A stretch of 64,000 bases of DNA from Carya illinoinensis (lineage: Eukaryota > Streptophyta > Magnoliopsida > Fagales > Juglandaceae): positions 10,536,001-10,600,000 of the forward strand of contig NC_056765.1 of NCBI RefSeq assembly GCF_018687715.1, in the 5' to 3' direction. The position numbers were made by a program, and so were the translations under genes. How positions within the stretch are numbered: position 1 is the stretch's first letter; each line of letters starts with the position of its first letter. A model generated the notes under the pieces. That model ran no database searches. It had not been told where the DNA came from and was given only the letters and a program-made list of their open reading frames with translations. Positions 9,913 to 21,664 of this stretch are shown in pieces.

Positions 9913-11259
9913 TTTGTTTTGTTTTGTTTTTTTTTTTTTTTTTTTCAGTGGCCATAAATTATGTGATTAAGACTATAAATTGATCACGTTTTTCCATTTT
10001 TCCATTTTTACAACAATTATCAAGATATAAACCAATCATAAAAATGGAATGCTATAAAAGTTACAAGCACCCACTTGATTAACAAACAATATAACAAATT
10101 AAATCTGGAAAAACACATCCATAATAAATCTGGAAAAACAAGTATGTTAAATTATTTAACTTAAATATAGATAAACCAGGTATGAATAAGCTAGCAACAA
10201 GAAGAGAGCTCTGTAGTGGATTATGGCAATTTTGAGCAAGCAGCCAATTCCAAAATAATCAGAAATTATCAGATGTTTCTCATTGCATGTGCTCCTGTTA
10301 CTGAGTTGAGTAATCAGCCAACATAACAGTAAAGGTTCTTGGAATAAGTTGTCCCAAATAGCGCTCCCATCAAACAGAAAGACAAAGTACAAATGGGCTG
10401 CATTAGTCAAGAAACAGAAAGGATATTATTTGTTGTTGTTTTTCAGAAACAAAACTTATATAGAACTGTTAAAACAATGGTGTAAAGTATATATATATAT
10501 TTTTTAATGAGACATGTCCACTCTCACAACCATACAAAGCTGTTTGCTTTCAGAGAATTGAGCAGAATTTTCTTTTATAATTGCAGGTATTTTGTTACTG
10601 TATAGATATTTTGTGCAGTGTTATTAAATGTTTAATAATATGATGAGATTTATGTTTTGTGTTCATCTCTACTTCATATTTTTGGACATAGGGTTTGGGC
10701 ATAAATACATAAGATTCAACTAATTTGAGCGTGAAGTTAAATTAAAGTTCTCACTGCAGATTCACTAGCCATATATATTCAAACAATTTATTGCGCTACT
10801 TAGGATTCAATCTATGATCATTCAGTATAACAATTTTTGTTTCTTTATGCAAAGAGATAAAAAATCCAAAAGCACCCAAATGAGTACTACCATAGACAAA
10901 AAAACTAAAAAGAGAGAGTGATCACTGGCATATTTCTCATCTACAGAAGAATCCTAGAATAGACCCCACTAAATTGCACTGAAGTTTGAAAATGTGAAGA
11001 ACAGAAACAAAGTTATTTTCAATCCATTCAAAACATAGGGTGATTATATCCATTCAAAACAATTTTTGTAAACACGAAGGAAACTTCTGAAAAATGTATC
11101 AATTTATATGATGTAGTCCTTCCCACTGCCCATTTTTCTATTTATAAAAATGAATCATTCAGATGTGAACAGATGGGTTGCATTAGTTATTAGGACTCCA
11201 TTAGTTACACAGATTTCTTTACTTTCACAAAAAAAAATTTCACTTACTCTAGTTTTTCT

Positions 11260-13485
11260 TCAACATGATTGGAAAGGCTGATTCACAACAGCCTGCTGTG
11301 AAGCTAAAGCTAGATAATCATCTAAAAAAATATTAAAAAAACAGAGTTAGATATATATTAAATTAAGTTAGATAGATATTAAAAAAATATTTCAAGTCTC
11401 AAACTTACCTTCAAGGTCCATCAACTCTATGTATTCTTCCAACTCCTGGATGTCGACAGGTTTGGTCCTTAACCAATTTTGGGTGCAAATGAGAGCTTCG
11501 ACAGTCTCTGGAGACAATGAACTCCTAAAAGGATCCAAGATGCGTCCTCCAGTGCTGAATGCGGACTCCGAGGCAACAGTGGAAATGGGGGTGGCTAACA
11601 CATCACGTGCTACCTCAGCAAGAACAGGATAATGGGCAGCATTAACTCTCCACCAATCCAAGATATTAAAATTGAGTGATTTTGGTGCACATCCCTCCGA
11701 CAAATACCTATCTAGTTCTGATCTAAACTCCATGAACCCTTGCTCCTCAAGGTATTTCTCTAACTCACTATCAAATTTAGTCGAGCTACTAGAAGAAGTA
11801 GAAGTAGTGCTTGGCCTCTCTTGAGCCACATTAGAACTCCGCCCAATAGCCACACGAAATTTGTTATATTGCTCAATCAAGCGGCTTAACAAGAGTTTAA
11901 CCTTGGACTCTATCTTATCCCCCATCTCATCCCCTTTGCATCGTCGCAACCAAAACCTCATTGACAACATTTTGTATCTTGGATCAAGCACAAATGCAAC
12001 ATATATCATCAAGTTAAACTTATCTGTGCTACCCCAATACTTTTCAAACTTATTTTTCATATTCATGCCCATGGTCCTAGTGATGCTATCATTACTCATG
12101 CACATATCAATTAATGTATCTTCGATTGTGCACAATTCTTGGAAATATACATTAGCTGTCACATACAAAGAACCAGAAATGTTCAATGTAACATCATAAA
12201 ATATTTTCAATAACTCTACAAAAATCTGTGCTTTTTTCCAATCATCACTAGTGGGGTTCACGAATTCATTATCTACATACATATAATAGCGTTCAAAGGC
12301 TAATTTGTGTTTTATAGCGGTGCTCAACATCAAGTATGTGGAGTTCCATCTAGTGGAAACATCCAAACAAAGCATCCTCCCGCTAATATTTTCCTCTATT
12401 GCACAAGCCTTGAACTTGGAAAACCTTGAAGGTGAAGACTTCACATATTTGACGGCTTCTCTAATTGTTGATATTAATTGATTAACCTCTCTCAAACCGT
12501 CATTAACAACCAAATTCAATATATGGGCAGCACACCGCATGTGAAGGAACTCACCACCCAATATGGTACAATCACTATCCTTTATCCTCCTCCTCATGTA
12601 ATCAACAGCAACATCATTAGAAGAGGCGTTATCAACTGTGATGGTCAAAATCTTATTAATCTCCCAATCATGCAACCCCAAGTCTAACACCCTCCCAATA
12701 GTTTCGCCCCTATGATTGGGAATTTGGCAAAACTTTATTATTTTCTTATGCAATTTCCAATTGCAATCAATAAAATGTGCAGTAATGCACATGTAGTTCA
12801 TGTTTTGCACCGATGTCCAGGTATCGGTGGTTAGACAAATTCTTTGACCATCTAATAATTTCTTTAGCTGTATCTTTTCTTCGTTATACAGCTTAATACA
12901 ATCCCTTTTTAGAGTGAGTCGGGATGGCAATGAAAATCGAGGCTCTAAATCAGCCACATACTCAATAAGCCCCAAGTGCTCCACTAGCCTAAAAGGCAAT
13001 TCACACCTAATAAAAAACTTAGCGGTTGACACCCTAAGTTTTTCAGCGTCATACTTTACTACACCTTGTGGGCTACATACTCTTCCCTCCGCATCCCTTT
13101 TACCACTAGAGGATTTACTTTTTCCAACTCCTTTAATCCTAAGAGGGGAATTTTCACATACATTATAAAGGTGGTGATTCATAGAAGAAGTGTCATTCCT
13201 ATAGTGGCAACTATACTGCTTACTACAATGATTGCACTTAGCTTTTGGGTTATTGGGGTCAAGAGGTAGCACTTTCTCAAAATGTTCCCAAACCACCGAT
13301 TGGTTACTAGGTGTTTTCTTGGATTTTTTGGGTAAAGGTGGGATAGAATGGGTAGGCTGTTGTGTATATGTGGATGAAGAAGTTGGTAGATTCCCATGCT
13401 CTTCCACATCAACTGAAAGAGAAATGGAGTCACTACCAACCCCTTGAGTTGTACCGACATTACAACTCACAGAATCTTCTTCCAT
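11260..13485 (-). CDS. hAT transposase (BED zinc finger, DDE core, dimerisation domain)
   Basis: A 697-codon uninterrupted frame runs from 13485 to 11392. A BED-type zinc finger lies at residues 60-112 (C84, C87, H105, C110). The catalytic region has TTDTWTS (D221) and VDNASSN (D285), the conserved CxxH is C318/H321, and STRWNSTY follows. The C-terminal hAT dimerisation domain ends with SESAFSTGGRILDPFR, whose Glu (about 640) is the expected third acid. This is the Ac/RICESLEEPER type. The last codons contain a strong donor, AAG|GTAAGTTT (exon end 11409). An acceptor TTTTTTTAG at about 11322 would add 62 bases (11321-11260) in frame, giving about 712 residues ending FQSC. Either end is possible. 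No frame-breaking mutation is visible, so the enzyme may be functional, or the gene recently was. Confidence 0.9.
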
Positions 13486-13598
13486 CTGTTACTGAGTAAC
13501 AAACACAGTAGAATAAAAAATCAAACACAGAAAACAAATAACTGAACATTATATAAACAAAAAAAATAATATTGAGTTCAGAGACTAAAGAAATATTT

Positions 13599-13893
13599 TC
13601 AAACTCTGGTCATAAGGGGCACTTGGCCCTTGTTTTTCTGCTGTTGATTTGTTTCATGAGGCACCTTATCAATTAAACTCCAAGATTGTAAAGTTAAAGA
13701 GAGATTTATAATATAATTTTTATTTTAGAATTTAAAATATTTATATTTAAATATTAATATAAAAAGAGATGAGATAATTTCATAAATTTGTGAAGGCAAA
13801 CTCTGGTCCTTGTTTTTCATAAGGGGCACTTGGCCCTTGGCCCTTGTTTTTCTGCTGTTGATTTGTTTCATGAGGCACCTTATCAATTTAACT
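13599..13893. repeat. Direct repeat of about 80 bases upstream of the transposase
   Basis: The block AAGGGGCACTTGGCCC...GAGGCACCTTATCAATT appears at about 13613-13676 and again at about 13830-13888. The second copy has a local CTTGGCCCTTGGCCCTTG triplication. The repeat lies in the leader/promoter side of the transposase gene, within the element. Confidence 0.75.
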
Positions 13894-15426
13894 CTAATAA
13901 GTCTATTGGATGTGAATATCATTTCAATTTAACTCAAATATATTATTTCTAAAATTTATTATCTCAAAATTAAATTCATGTTTATCATCTCAAAAGCAAT
14001 AAAAGATGTTTTAAAAACAAGATGGTAACATGTTTAGTAGAATAACACAATTTATTAGAGTATAATGCAACATGTCAATTTATTTACAAAAGTAATCAAG
14101 AAATTTATTGATGGACATGGCAGTCAAGTAATCATCTAATTACATATAATTTAAACATAACATTTTACATAATTCTCTTCTACTGTACTAAATATACACA
14201 CCTATGATATTTGATAACCATTAAGAAATTGAAGTACAGGGTTGAATCATACTTAATGTGTCGTGGGAAGGTGTGGTTACCTTGCTTCAACTTGGTAAGG
14301 GGGGTTCATCTCTTATATGCTTTGCATGATCTTAATAGGTATTAAAAAGAAGGTGAAGCATTTTCCATCCAGAAATCTTCTTATTTATATTGGGATATAC
14401 AGAAAGTAGCTTGACAAAGCTTTGAAAATTTGAATAGTGTTACACTGCTTTACTTAATATTCTCAAAATCTCAAACAAGATAATCCAGAGAAGGAAAGAA
14501 AGCAATCTCTGGAAAGAAAGCAGTACAAGATGCATTACAAATTAAATTTCTCACGCTCATAAGGTTTCACCGTTTCGTTGGCAATAAAAACAATTAAAAA
14601 TGTGAAAGTCCCAATTAATTTTCTTATATTTCCTCAAAATCATAAAAAGGTTGTGCAAGATTGGCAAATGTGAAAGTCCCAATTAATTGAAAAAAAAATA
14701 AATAAAGAGATTCTATGCAAAGGCTAATGTCCATGAATGTTTCTAGGAATTAATTGGTGGGATTTAGTAATAAGTAAGATCTTCTCATTTTTACTTAAAA
14801 TGGATATGTTTGTTCAACACAAAACATGAGACTTTGACATAGTCTGATATTTCATAAAAGCAAAATCTACTGTGAACAGAATTTATTTATCTATCATAAA
14901 AGCAAACGTCACAGCTCTATCATAGTGGGTTAATTTCCAATTTCATTCAGCCATTCTTCTACATATGGGATTTCAATTCTCTCTCAACCCAAATGAGCAG
15001 AGACAAAAAATAAATAATACTACATGTACCAAAGCCATACATCTGGTACCTCTATTTCTAGAAAACCCAAACAGATCGGAAACAAAAAAAGGCAACATAT
15101 AAGAAGAAAAATCCCTTAATGCTATCGGCAGAGAAGGAAAAAAAATAGAGAAGAAAACAAACACAAAAGAAAGAAAATAAACCCTAATGCTATCGGCAGT
15201 CTAAGCTAAACAAACACATTATATAAGCATCTACTTACAAAGATCAGCACGGGGATGACGATGAGGCACGAGGGTGAAGAAGCTAGAGTTTCGGAGAGAC
15301 TCAGAGAGGGACGATGGCTATGGTTTTGGAGAGATTGAGAGAGGGTTCGGCGCGAGACAGAGGCAGGAGATGGGTTTGGCGTGAGTGAGACGGGTTCAGA
15401 GGGTAGGGTTTTTTTTTTTTCCCACC

Positions 15427-15433
15427 TTATATA
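15427..15433 (-). promoter_or_regulatory. Probable TATA box of the hAT transposase transcript
   Basis: TATATAAGGTGGG on the minus strand lies just inside the right subterminal cluster, as expected for a hAT promoter. The start codon is 1.9 kb downstream, so the leader probably contains an intron. A TTACTCAGTAACAG acceptor-like sequence directly precedes the ATG. Confidence 0.5.
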
Positions 15434-15617
15434 CACCCGGTTAACCGGGTTCCGGATTATAACCCGGGTCTCATAACCGGGTCCAGACCGGGTAGTACGG
15501 TCATAGGAATGCGGGTTTCAGCCCGGGTCAAATCCGGGCCGAAACCCATAACCGGGAACCCGGTTTTCCGGGTTCCGGTCCGGGCCGGTTAAAAACCGGC
15601 CCGGATGTACAGTCCTA
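15434..15617. repeat. Right subterminal ACCCGG repeat cluster of the hAT element
   Basis: It mirrors the left cluster: about a dozen CCGGGT/ACCCGG words within 180 bases, running up to the right terminal repeat. Similar density at both ends supports element integrity. Confidence 0.75.
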
Positions 15618-17574
15618 ATTATTAAATAAAAAAATAAAAATAATTGAGCTGTAATTTTAAATTATAATTTTGAAGGGCTCCATTAGCATTTTCCTAATAA
15701 GATTATCTACGAGGCTTCAAGCTAAGCTAACAATGAATATTGGGGGACTCAAAAGTACTTGCTTTTTGGTCTGCTAATTGGGGAAAGAGGAATAGAGAGA
15801 GAGAAAGTCATGATCAGTGGGTCCCACGAATTACTTTTTGAAGAGAGAAAATGATAATGTCAATGAGTCCTGTTACTTTTGGAGGGGAAGAGAAATGTTG
15901 AGAGAAAGTCTGGCTTTTTCTTCTGCATTTTGTTAGTGGGTTTCAGGAAGTCTCAACTTGAAATGGTCTAAGTGAAGATTCAAGTATGCTAGGATGTTAG
16001 ATGATGTCCAAAATTGGGTAGAGCGGAGATGCTGAGCCGTTAAATAATGTTTGGGCGATGAAACGAGAGTTTGTTTTTAAAATATTTTTATAAACTTTTT
16101 TGTAAATATTATTTATATAGAAAATATTTTTTAGTTTTAAATTTTAAATTTATCATTTAATTATTATTTAAATACAAAAAAAGTAAAATTTTACAGTTTT
16201 AAATAAAATATAAAACTTAATGCAGTCTTTCTAAATTTCTAAAAACATAATATTAACAAAATATATTTAACTTTTAATATTATAATATTTTTACTTATTT
16301 ATTTTTAAATTTGAAAAAATATCTAAACTCAAATCTAATATTAAAAAATAATGAGAAATGCTACAGCCTAAACAGATTTAAAAAAAATAAATTTACAAAT
16401 TGACATGATGTCGTATAATATATGAGGTCTATTTTATAATAAAAATAATTTTATAATCAAATCTAACGTAATATATCAAATTAATTTATAAATTTAATTT
16501 TCTTGTATCACTAAATGGCTCAGGGATTTCTCTTCTACTAATGTTCATGAAGGTGTCCGGCACTTTAGTTACGTTTGGACATTAAAACGAAATGGAATAA
16601 AAAATTTGTAAAAAGTAAAATAATATATGAATAATAGTCAAATAATTTAAGTTAACATGATTTATGTAATTTAAGAAATGAGATAGAAAAAATTAAAAAA
16701 AAATATATAGTTAAAATATTATTAAAATATAATTTTTTAATATTATTTTTGTTTTGGAAGTTGAATTTTTTTTTGTGTGTGTTTTGTTTGAAATATTGAA
16801 AAAATTATAATAATTAGATAATTATTAAATGAAAAATTAAAAATTAAAGAAAATATTTATTATTTAAATAATAATTAAATATAAAATTAGATGTGTTGGG
16901 GGCTATGTAAACGGTAGGGACAGAGAAAAAAAACTAAAATTAATATAATGATTTAGGCTGGTATAGTTAACAAAAACTAAACTATCTCATTTCATAGAAT
17001 TATTATAATTTTTTTAAATTTTCATAAAAGTATAATAAATCATTCAATTTTTTTAAATTTTAAAACAAAACTAATATTAAAAAAATTATATTATAATAAT
17101 AATATCAATAAAACATTTCTTCTCATTTATACTGAGTAACTAAATGAGTCCTTAGCGCCTCTTCCGCCATTACTATACGCAAGCATTAGAGTCTCAGTGG
17201 TACTTAATGCGATTTTAGGGATAATTATTAGGATCTTAATTATTCCTCGTCTTTGCATTTTCCTTTTAATTTTTTATATTTATTTTAAAAATTAGGTTTA
17301 TTTTAAAGTTGGGAGAAAATAAATATATGAATAAGGATTTTGGGTTTTGCAGCACCGCATTTGTGAAAAGTCTATTTTGGTTAATTTCAACAATTTAATA
17401 AGTTTTAGCGTCCGTATAATATTTAAGACAATATTTATATAAATAATAAAATACATAAGAAACAACTTTACATGTATAAATTATTTCTCTAGTAAATTCG
17501 GACCACACTTGGTATTTTCACTTCCAAATAATTTGGTATCCGTACTCTAATAATTGGTCCGGATCCGTACTCTC
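15618..17574. other. AT-rich intergenic sequence with MITE-like repeats
   Basis: No gene is seen. 16366-16515 is a small palindromic element whose two halves share inverted words around TTTACAAATTGACATGA and TCAAATTAATTTATAAA. Two degenerate AT-rich repeats follow at about 16565-16895 and 16965-17155, annotated separately. Confidence 0.5.
16565..17155. repeat. Two copies of an AT-rich MITE-like family
   Basis: About 16565-16895 begins with TACGTTTGGACATTAAAACG and contains the body words AATATTATT, TGTTTTG and GAAAAAATTATAATAATTAG. About 16965-17155 carries the same words inverted and ends in AACTAAATGAGTCC. Related copies are at 22745-22945, 44395-44620, 46441-46620 and 51893-52060. The pattern resembles a high-copy repeat I associate with walnut-family genomes; that is recall and untested. 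Confidence 0.5.
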
Positions 17575-17591
17575 CCTCTCATTTTGCCTCA

Positions 17592-17600
17592 ATTTATAGA
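17592..17600 (+). promoter_or_regulatory. TATA-like element of the right DUF674 gene
   Basis: CAATTTATAGAG lies about 40 bases before the start codon, aligned with the better TATATA of the left paralogue. The weaker match may mean lower or different expression. Confidence 0.4.
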
Positions 17601-17636
17601 GTCCATGGCTCTCATCAAATTGATGCACAGACAAAG

Positions 17637-18433
17637 ATGGCTACAAATCCCAGCAGCAGCGAGACCGAGACGATAATTAGCTTGAAGCTTCTCGTAGACA
17701 AAAGCTCAAACAAGGTGGTGTTTGCAGAGTCCGGAAAGGAATTCGTGGACTTCCTCTTCGGACTTCTACAGGTACCTCTCGGTTCCATCATCGCACTTCT
17801 TCGGGATAATGACTTGGCACCTGGGTCAGGGTCCCTAGGAAGAGTCTATGAGAGTATCGAAAACCTTGACCCCTCCTATCTTCTTCCAAACCAAACCAAG
17901 GGTTCTCTCTTGAACCCTAAACCAGCATTCCAATCTTCAAGTCTTACCCCTCCATTGCTGCAAAATTTCGTTTCACCTGACCAAGAGATCAGGACTGAGT
18001 CCGTTGTGTATTACGTGAGTCCCCTAGATGGGCTTTTTGGTGATCTGCCACGAACTAGCCGCCGCGCCAAAGGAATTCCAAACAATACTGAGAAAGGGTA
18101 TGTTAGAGGTGTGGTGACATACATGGTTATGGATGATTTGACGGTGAAACCCATGTCAACCATTTCTAGCACTGCCCTTCTGATCAACACTTTAAACATC
18201 AAAGACATGGGTTCTGTCCAGGAGAAGAAGGTGGAGATTGACATTAAGAAGGTTAGATCTAGTTAATTCTTTCTTTTTCTTCCGAGAAGAAAAAGTGTTT
18301 TTTAAATGTTTCTACTGTCATTTTTGATTTTGAGTTTGTGCTGCATGCATTCTAGGGCTTGGAGCTGCTAAAGGTTTCACTCTATTCCACCACAGTCTTG
18401 ACAGACGTTTTCCTTGGGCACAGGGATCTTTAG
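17637..18433 (+). CDS. DUF674 family protein, two exons
   Basis: Exon 1 is 17637-18251 and exon 2 is 18356-18433, giving 230 residues. The start is supported by the ACAAAGATGGC context shared with the left paralogue. Visible signatures are ISLKLLVDKSSNKVVFAESG, KEFVDFLFGLLQVPLG, SLGRVYESIENLDPSYLLP, KGYVRGVVTYMVMDDLTVKP and, after splicing, GLELLKVSLYSTTVLTDVFL. The donor is AAG|GTTAGA and the acceptor ATTCTAG|GGC, phase 0. Residues 119-150 (YYVSPLDGLFGDLP and following) have no match in the left copy. The family is plant-specific with no function I can assign. The frame is open, so this is a plausible gene, and it is the better-preserved of the pair. Confidence 0.83.
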
Positions 18434-18734
18434 TATTTAGTAATCTTTCAAGCCAATTCGAAGAAACATGACTATTTAGTATGGGTATGTGTGTAAAAGT
18501 ATTTTGCAAGGGAAGTTCTTCATCCATGATTTAAATGGTTTTAGGAAGAAAAATAAGAATTTCTGGGTTGTGTGTATGTAACTAGATCTGGGTTTTAGTA
18601 AAGATCAGAGCTATGTATTTCCTTTGATTCTCCTTATGGTTAATCATTCTGGTAATTCTTTTTCGTTTCTTCTTATCTTGGAAAATAGTTCTTTAAAAAT
18701 ATTAGGATGATTTAAGAGAAAATCTTTATACCAG

Positions 18735-19520
18735 TCGATCTGTTTTTCCTCAAATAACAGCTATCCTATTGAAGGTTGACACGTTAATAATCTATTGTAC
18801 TTACAGTGGATCAGCATGCATGATACAAAATCATCACTCTTTCAATTCTTCGGCTGAGTCCATTTGTCTCTCTTCTCGGTCTCTCTCTCAAGCCGTCGCT
18901 GTGGATCTGTTTCTCTCCTTTCTCTCACTATCGCTCTCTCTATCATCACCGTCGCGATTAATAATTTTGCGATTTACAATTTCCTTGCTCCTCTACTTCT
19001 GTGACCCGAGTCTTCTTCCTAAACTGCATCTTCCATCGCCTCACAAGGTAACACTACTCCACTAGTAGATATGACATGGGATATTGATGATGAACACAGG
19101 CCTGTGCAGGGAGGTTGGTGGAGAAGAAAGAAGGTGAAGGGACAGGCAAGAGAAGGTCTGCCTCCCATTGGTTGGTGTAAAAAGCATATATTCTGAAGGT
19201 TTTGGTCGTACGGTGGGATGGCTTATGTTTTGGCAATTATCCGGTGTGATGGCTCTTATGAGTTTTGTGTAGAATTGCTGATGTGGCGCATTTTTATTAG
19301 TGGCTGTTAAAGCCTTTGGAACAGATAGACCGTTTAGAAGGAATTTTGTTATATACAAACACAATCGCGTACTAATCTGTATACTACTACTGATTTATTC
19401 ATATTTAAAATTTAAATTAATACTATTTTTAATAAAATATATTTTTTAATCAATCACATTACATTAGTGTACAGATTAGTACACAATTGTACTTATAACA
19501 ATATTTACCTGAAGAGCCAC
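18735..19520. other. Insertion present only in the right arm
   Basis: The left arm lacks this 0.8 kb. It contains a pyrimidine-rich stretch (18840-19050) ending in CACAAG|GTAACA, which resembles the untranslated first exon and donor of a plant gene, and a MITE at 19336-19505. It may be a captured gene fragment or an ordinary intergenic insertion. The open frames inside are not recognisable. Confidence 0.45.
19336..19505. repeat. Short palindromic MITE, copy 1
   Basis: Its inverted ends share TACTAATCTGTA near 19370 and, on the minus strand, TGTACTAATCTGTAC at the right. The body has TTAAATTAATACTATTTTTAATAAAAT. Related copies are at 23386-23550, 23938-24112 and 45180-45330. Confidence 0.65.
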
Positions 19521-20070
19521 TCATGATTTAAACGGTCATTTTTTACCAAATTTTTTCATCTTTCATGCTAAAAACAATTTACAATTTAAAACGGATGGAA
19601 ATTACGTCTTTTGTCAACTTTAAATTCATTCTTATATATATATATATATAATATTTATATAGATATATATGTACCAACGAAAGAAAAATAATAATTTGAA
19701 ACAAGTAATAAAAGCTAATTCAATAGCGCCCATGCAATGAAAAATAATTTAGTTGACATAGAGAAGAAAACCTCAATTAAATTTGAGTACGTAAAATGTG
19801 ACATGTTCTCACTATTACGTAAACGGTAAATCCAAACATATCAAATTTATAATTAACAAGAAAATGCACTCAATTATGGGAAAAATCAAAATATTATTCA
19901 CAACTAATTAAAGTTTGACACGTTTATATTTTTTTCCCTTTCATATTTTCCTTCAATTAATTAAAAATCTAAAATATGAAAAAATGTAAAAATTCTTATT
20001 TATAATTATTTAACAGAGAATCCCAAGTATTAAAGTTATAAAAAAGGAAAGTATATGGCTTAGGCCTCTA

Positions 20071-21664
20071 GTCATTAGTTTTTGATAAAGTGATCTAATT
20101 ATTATTAGCTGTAAAGATCTCAAATGATGTGGTGATCTCAGATAATTGAATCGATATGTTAATAGTAATATTTTAATAAATCACATTAAAATGTATTTGA
20201 ATGTAAATAGATTTTTTTTTTCTTTTCTCAACAAAGTAAAAACTTTCATAAATAAACTAGTGATTACAAGATACAAGTTTTTAATGGGATGAGAGTCCCC
20301 TACAAGCTTCCCAAAATCAACATGTTACAACATGAAAAAAAAAAATAAATAAAAAAGAAGAAGAAGAAAAAAAAAGAAAAAGAAGAAGAGGTTTTTGGAG
20401 CTAAAAAATTGGCCCCCACAAGGGGAAACTGCTTGGTGACGGTTTTAATATAGGCTTATAAACAAACTATAGAACTGTGGCTAGAAGCCTTAGTAAAGGG
20501 TTGTGTGCTGCAACTTGTTGGTTTGGATTGGTTGGAAGAAACTATCATGTCTACTTTCACTCGATCATTAGTTAGGAAAAATATAGAAAGTAAGAACATA
20601 GGAAAGTAATCGGAAACTATGTCGAATCGCCGGCAAGGGGTTATCACTGGCGATGGTGGCGCGTGCACCCCACGTGCCACACGAGGAGGGATAAGAACAG
20701 TTGAATCTGGAAGATTCGATGCCGCTGGTCTAGAAAATGTCGTGCGTGGTGGCAGGGGTCTTACCAAGGCACGACGACGCGGGGATCTTAGGCATGCATG
20801 TGAGGTGCACACGTCTTATGTATAAGCAGATTTCTTTAGCTACTAGGTAGATTGGCGTCTGGAGAGGCTGCTAGAGGAGCGCGTGTCAGTTTGAGATCGT
20901 TGGTAAGTAGTAGATCGGCATATATCAATGCTATTGGGGGAAAATAAAAAAGAAAAATTGGAAAATATAGGTCTAAATGGAGACAGTGGCCGACCGCGGG
21001 GGGGGGGGGGCGGAAGTGGGTGGAGCCGAAGCTCCAAGCCCCCTCCGCCTGGTGAACAGAACGAAATTCTGGCTAAGATGAAGAAAACTGTTTTTCACCT
21101 GGAGAGAAAAAAAAAAAAAAAAAAAAAAAGAGAAAAGAGGAAAGTCAATACTATAATATAGGTTGAATTATATGTTTATAGATATAAATAATAAATTGAG
21201 AGGAGTTTAATTTTTTTATAAAAGAAATTAAAAAAATAATATTTCATCTATAATTGATTTGGAACCAAACACACGCGGTCAAAATTCAAGTCCATATAGA
21301 AGGTATATATTTGTGTCTAAACATACACACTGCTTTACTTTTTTCTCTAATCAACAAACAGCTTTACTTTTTCCAGCTTCAAGCTTTCTGTTTACGTCTT
21401 TTTCAAACACTAGGTTCACGATGATTTCTCATCTACCAAAATATTTATTTTTAATTTTTAATTTTTACTTAATAATTAATTAAATATTTTTAAATGAATA
21501 TATAATTTTATAATTTTTTAAAAATATTTAAATAAATGGTGAAAGAAAAAAGAAAAAATAAAAGAAAAGACTTGAAGTGATCCGTAGACGTAACAACATC
21601 AGTTTCTTAAAGATGGCCCAAATCTTATCGGTAAAGTCAACATCTTGGATTACTTTTAGAAAAA
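20071..21664. other. Non-coding interval with purine and GC-rich blocks
   Basis: It contains a GAA/AAAG-rich run (20335-20390) and a GC-rich stretch (20600-20830) with short open frames but no recognisable domain. There is also a G13 homopolymer (20999-21011), followed by GTGGAGCCGAAGCTCC and CCTGGTGAACAG, which match the 8050-8095 block in inverted orientation. An A-tract of more than 20 bases follows at about 21108-21130. These look like decayed transposon or retroposon pieces. Confidence 0.4.

Larger units (their letters stand above)
9737..15617 (-). mobile_element. Nearly complete hAT transposon, about 5.9 kb
   Basis: The ends are inverted repeats: TAGGACTGTTCATCCG at the left and, on the minus strand, TAGGACTGTACATCCG at the right (one mismatch in 16). 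The flanking octamers are ATTATTAG (9729-9736) and ATTATTAA (15618-15625), a 7/8 match to the 8-bp duplication expected of hAT. Inside each end lies a cluster of CCGGGT/ACCCGG motifs, typical of hAT subterminal transposase-binding arrays. One uninterrupted transposase gene lies in the middle on the minus strand, with its promoter near the right end. The element lies between the arms of the DUF674 inverted duplication. With open transposase and intact ends, it could be autonomous. Confidence 0.9.
17575..20070 (+). repeat. Right arm of the DUF674-bearing inverted duplication
   Basis: It pairs with 5373-7030 in inverted orientation, from the promoter (CCTCAATTTATAGAG) through the gene and 3' flank to AGGCCTCTAG near 20060. 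It is longer than the left arm because 18735-19520 has no counterpart there. The (AT)n tracts in the 3' flank differ in length. Confidence 0.8.

Noticed and set aside
20456..20830. Arg/Pro-rich open frames on both strands as genes
   Set aside because: No domain, overlapping frames on opposite strands in a GC-rich patch, and no promoter or splice evidence.
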